From Acetomicrobium sp. UBA5826 (GTDB taxonomy: Bacteria; Synergistota; Synergistia; Synergistales; Acetomicrobiaceae): a stretch of 64,000 bases of DNA. Of the stretch, positions 62,251 through 64,000 are shown one piece after another (position 1 is the first letter of the stretch; each line of letters opens with the position of its first letter). A program made the translations under genes and the position numbers. The stretch is taken from the NCBI RefSeq assembly GCF_002433005.1, contig NZ_DJHF01000020.1, positions 62,001 through 126,000 on the forward strand, in the 5' to 3' direction. Below the pieces are notes generated by a model. That model saw only the letters and a program-made list of their open reading frames with translations. It was not told where the DNA came from and did no database searches.

Positions 62251-63720
62251 TTAAGCTCCAGAGCCTATGGACGACAATTGAGTGACAATTCCTGCAAGCC
62301 AATTAGCCTGCGATGTAAGCTGAGAGAGGACGGTTTCCATCTGGCTGTATTGTTCTATCAGTCCCTTTTCTTTGATAGCAAGACGTTCTTCGAAATCGGA
62401 GATTCTTTTGTCTATTGCCGTAATTCTGTTATTCAGGAAATTTATCTGGCTTGCAACGCGTCCCTTGGTGCCTGTCGTGTTTCCGATTGCTACAGGAACG
62501 TTGTCTATCGTATTTCCGATGAATGTATCTATCTTCGACATTACCGTTGTCATCAAAGCTGCGACATCATCGGAATTCGTGGTCATGGCGCTCATAAACT
62601 TGTCTACGTCGAACTCCAACATTCCGCTTTTGCCGTAGTCCGTGGCTTCAGTTGTAATGCCGATCTGAGAAAGCATTGCGAAGGCACCGCCCGTGGCTAT
62701 GGGGTCAGAGATTAAAGATCGCATTCTGGACTTGGTTTGCCACAACAGGGAATCTCCTCTGAGTAACCCTATCTTCTTTTGATATTCCTCCTGAGGGTCT
62801 TCGATAGGTTTTTCCGAAACCCTGACGTTTATCCAATCCATGGCCGCATTGTAGGCATCAATAAAGTCAGTGATGGCGTTAACCGCCTTTTCGGCATCCA
62901 ATACTATATCGGTCACGACATGACCCGTGCCATTGAGCTTTAAAGTGAGGCCCTCTATAAGGTCGGAAATCTCATTATCGGATCTTTGGACTTCCAGTCC
63001 GTCAATTTTAATTTTTGCATCCTGTGCCGCCTGCAATTCATTAGTAAAATCGGATCCATCCCAAATTTCGAGGGCGCTCAATATACTATTGTCATCTGTG
63101 ACCGTTATGGCATTAGCTTCTCCCGTCTCATTGCTGGTAATTATTAACCTGTTATCCATTATCTTCGCCGTTACCCCTATACTCTCTCCCTCGTTGGTCG
63201 TGGCCGAATTGATTTTTGATGCCAAAGAGGAAAGGGTGTCGCTGGCCGTGACCTGAATTGTAGTGATCTTGTCGCCCGATCCTATGGTAAAACTTCCCCC
63301 GGTAAATTCGTTTATTAGATCTCCTATGGTCTGCGTTGGATCGTCAAGCCTTTTGCTGGTGATGCTGTGGGCTTTGGCCAGGTGCAACACTTCGATATCG
63401 TATCTTGCGATTTCCGCATCGGCTGTTGCCGTTATACTCAAAACCGAAGAAGGGTCCAGAGAGCTGCCAACGTTAATTAGTTCGGCCGTTTTGGCCCTGT
63501 ACGTGGATTCAAGCTTTAGGGGTGTCAACGCCGTTCGCAAACTCTTGAAGTTCGCGCTGAATTCGTTGTAGAGATCTATTTTAAATTCCAGCTTTTCCTT
63601 TTCGGCAGTCCAAATGTCGGTAACCTTGCGCTCCTGTTCCATAACTTTATCGATCATCGTGCCCCAATCTATCCCAGAGACCAAGCCTGTTACCTGGAAG
63701 AGAGGGTCGGTTGTAGCCAT
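62251..63720 (-). CDS. fliD: Flagellar filament capping protein FliD
   Basis: The 489-residue protein forms the cap at the filament tip. The N-terminal domain opens with FQVTGLVSGIDWGTMIDKVMEQE and a long coiled segment; the flagellin-hook-like ALSIADD region and the C-terminal coiled coil (TAIDKRISDFEERLAIKEKGLIEQY) end in the usual ...QANWLAGIVTQLSS. The ATG lies behind AAGGAGGTTATCTCC. No other flagellar gene is in the window, so the cluster probably continues elsewhere. The cell is expected to be motile. Confidence 0.92.
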   Translation of the reverse strand: MATTDPLFQVTGLVSGIDWGTMIDKVMEQERKVTDIWTAEKEKLEFKIDLYNEFSANFKSLRTALTPLKLESTYRAKTAELINVGSSLDPSSVLSITATADAEIARYDIEVLHLAKAHSITSKRLDDPTQTIGDLINEFTGGSFTIGSGDKITTIQVTASDTLSSLASKINSATTNEGESIGVTAKIMDNRLIITSNETGEANAITVTDDNSILSALEIWDGSDFTNELQAAQDAKIKIDGLEVQRSDNEISDLIEGLTLKLNGTGHVVTDIVLDAEKAVNAITDFIDAYNAAMDWINVRVSEKPIEDPQEEYQKKIGLLRGDSLLWQTKSRMRSLISDPIATGGAFAMLSQIGITTEATDYGKSGMLEFDVDKFMSAMTTNSDDVAALMTTVMSKIDTFIGNTIDNVPVAIGNTTGTKGRVASQINFLNNRITAIDKRISDFEERLAIKEKGLIEQYSQMETVLSQLTSQANWLAGIVTQLSSIGSGA

Positions 63721-63939
63721 GGAGATAACCTCCTTATTATTGATCGGAGAAATTTTCGTTATTTATGATAACATGATTTAACGCTATAAGTAGTATCGAC
63801 ATATTTTGTATCTGCCTTTAAGGTGCTTTGGCAAGCAGAGTCAGGATATTACACCGCGAGCTTCGCTTTTTCGTTCGTGATGGTAAAATATTCATGCCGG
63901 AACAGTGAAAAAAGGTATTTTTGGCAGGAGGCAGTTTCT

Positions 63940-64000
63940 TTGCGAATAGATCAGAATAAAATTGAAAGGGTGTTGGTAATAGGCCTTTCATGTCTTGGGG
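63940..64000 (+). CDS. Start of an unfinished gene, perhaps a glycosyltransferase family 9 protein
   Basis: A TTG at 63940 follows AGGAGG with an 8-nt spacer and opens a frame to the window end (MRIDQNKIERVLVIGLSCLG). The VLVIGLSCLG phrase resembles the start of heptosyltransferases (GT9), which would suit an LPS-making organism, but twenty residues are too few to be certain. Confidence 0.4.
   Translation, partial: MRIDQNKIERVLVIGLSCLG

Noticed and set aside
63721..63780. A sigma-28-like motif (TAAA and CCGATCAA) upstream of fliD on the - strand
   Set aside because: The spacing is 13-14 nt with one key base missing, and the implied start would fall inside the fliD ribosome site.

Overview
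The window looks like chromosomal sequence of an anaerobic, Gram-negative-type (diderm) bacterium, most likely a member of Synergistota close to Acetomicrobium/Anaerobaculum. This is an inference from gene content. LptC and LptD homologues imply an LPS-type outer membrane and FliD implies flagella. McsB-ClpC, amino-acid catabolic enzymes (CyuA family, glutamate dehydrogenase, an amidohydrolase), a LysO-type exporter and a NuoE/NuoF/NuoG-GltD redox complex fit a peptide- or sugar-fermenting anaerobe. No rRNA, tRNA, CRISPR array, insertion sequence or prophage gene was recognised. Almost all of the DNA is ordinary, densely packed core genome.

Layout. 0-9 kb: 3' end of mcsB, clpC, a Clp-fold membrane protease, an NhaC-type antiporter, small proteins (MTH1187 family, RidA), a candidate small RNA, and a frameshifted cyuA-like gene. 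9.7-16 kb: a TM0996-type thioredoxin, gdhA, an arsR-permease-amidohydrolase cluster with a clear ArsR-type operator, an ECF S component and a flavodoxin-like protein. 16.3-19.8 kb: a five-gene nickel ECF transporter operon (NikK-M-L-Q-O type). 20-25.4 kb: an unknown membrane-anchored protein, a transaldolase-like enzyme, rho, a LysM/M23 peptidase and a phosphohexomutase. 25.5-33.1 kb: pyrG, three unknown exported proteins, lptC, lptD and ddl. This is an envelope-centred block.

33.2-35.2 kb holds greA, a small His/Tyr-rich exported protein under a strong DtxR/MntR-type palindrome, and a TSUP permease. 35.3-49.4 kb is one long tightly packed + strand run: miaB, comEA, comEC (without the usual C-terminal beta-lactamase domain), coaX, dus, lysS, ligA, gatC, gatA, gatB and an EF-G-like GTPase. 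It ends in a strong bidirectional terminator. 49.5-55 kb (- strand) encodes a three-subunit flavin/FeS complex whose architecture matches the Stn-type (Sporomusa-type) electron-bifurcating transhydrogenase. 55-64 kb carries glutaredoxin, pgi, a minimal SufC-SufB pair, cdd, a TtcA-like PP-loop protein, a two-gene LysO, a sodium:solute symporter, fliD and the start of one more gene.

The most informative observations are these: the Stn-like complex; the candidate sRNA at 7.5 kb, with its own promoter, C-rich anti-Shine-Dalgarno-like segment and terminator; the single-base frame break in the cyuA-like gene at an A5G5 run; the palindromic metalloregulator site at 34.28 kb; the unknown exported proteins next to lptC/lptD; and the beta-lactamase-less ComEC. 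All functional calls rest on motif recognition by eye; no database search was run.
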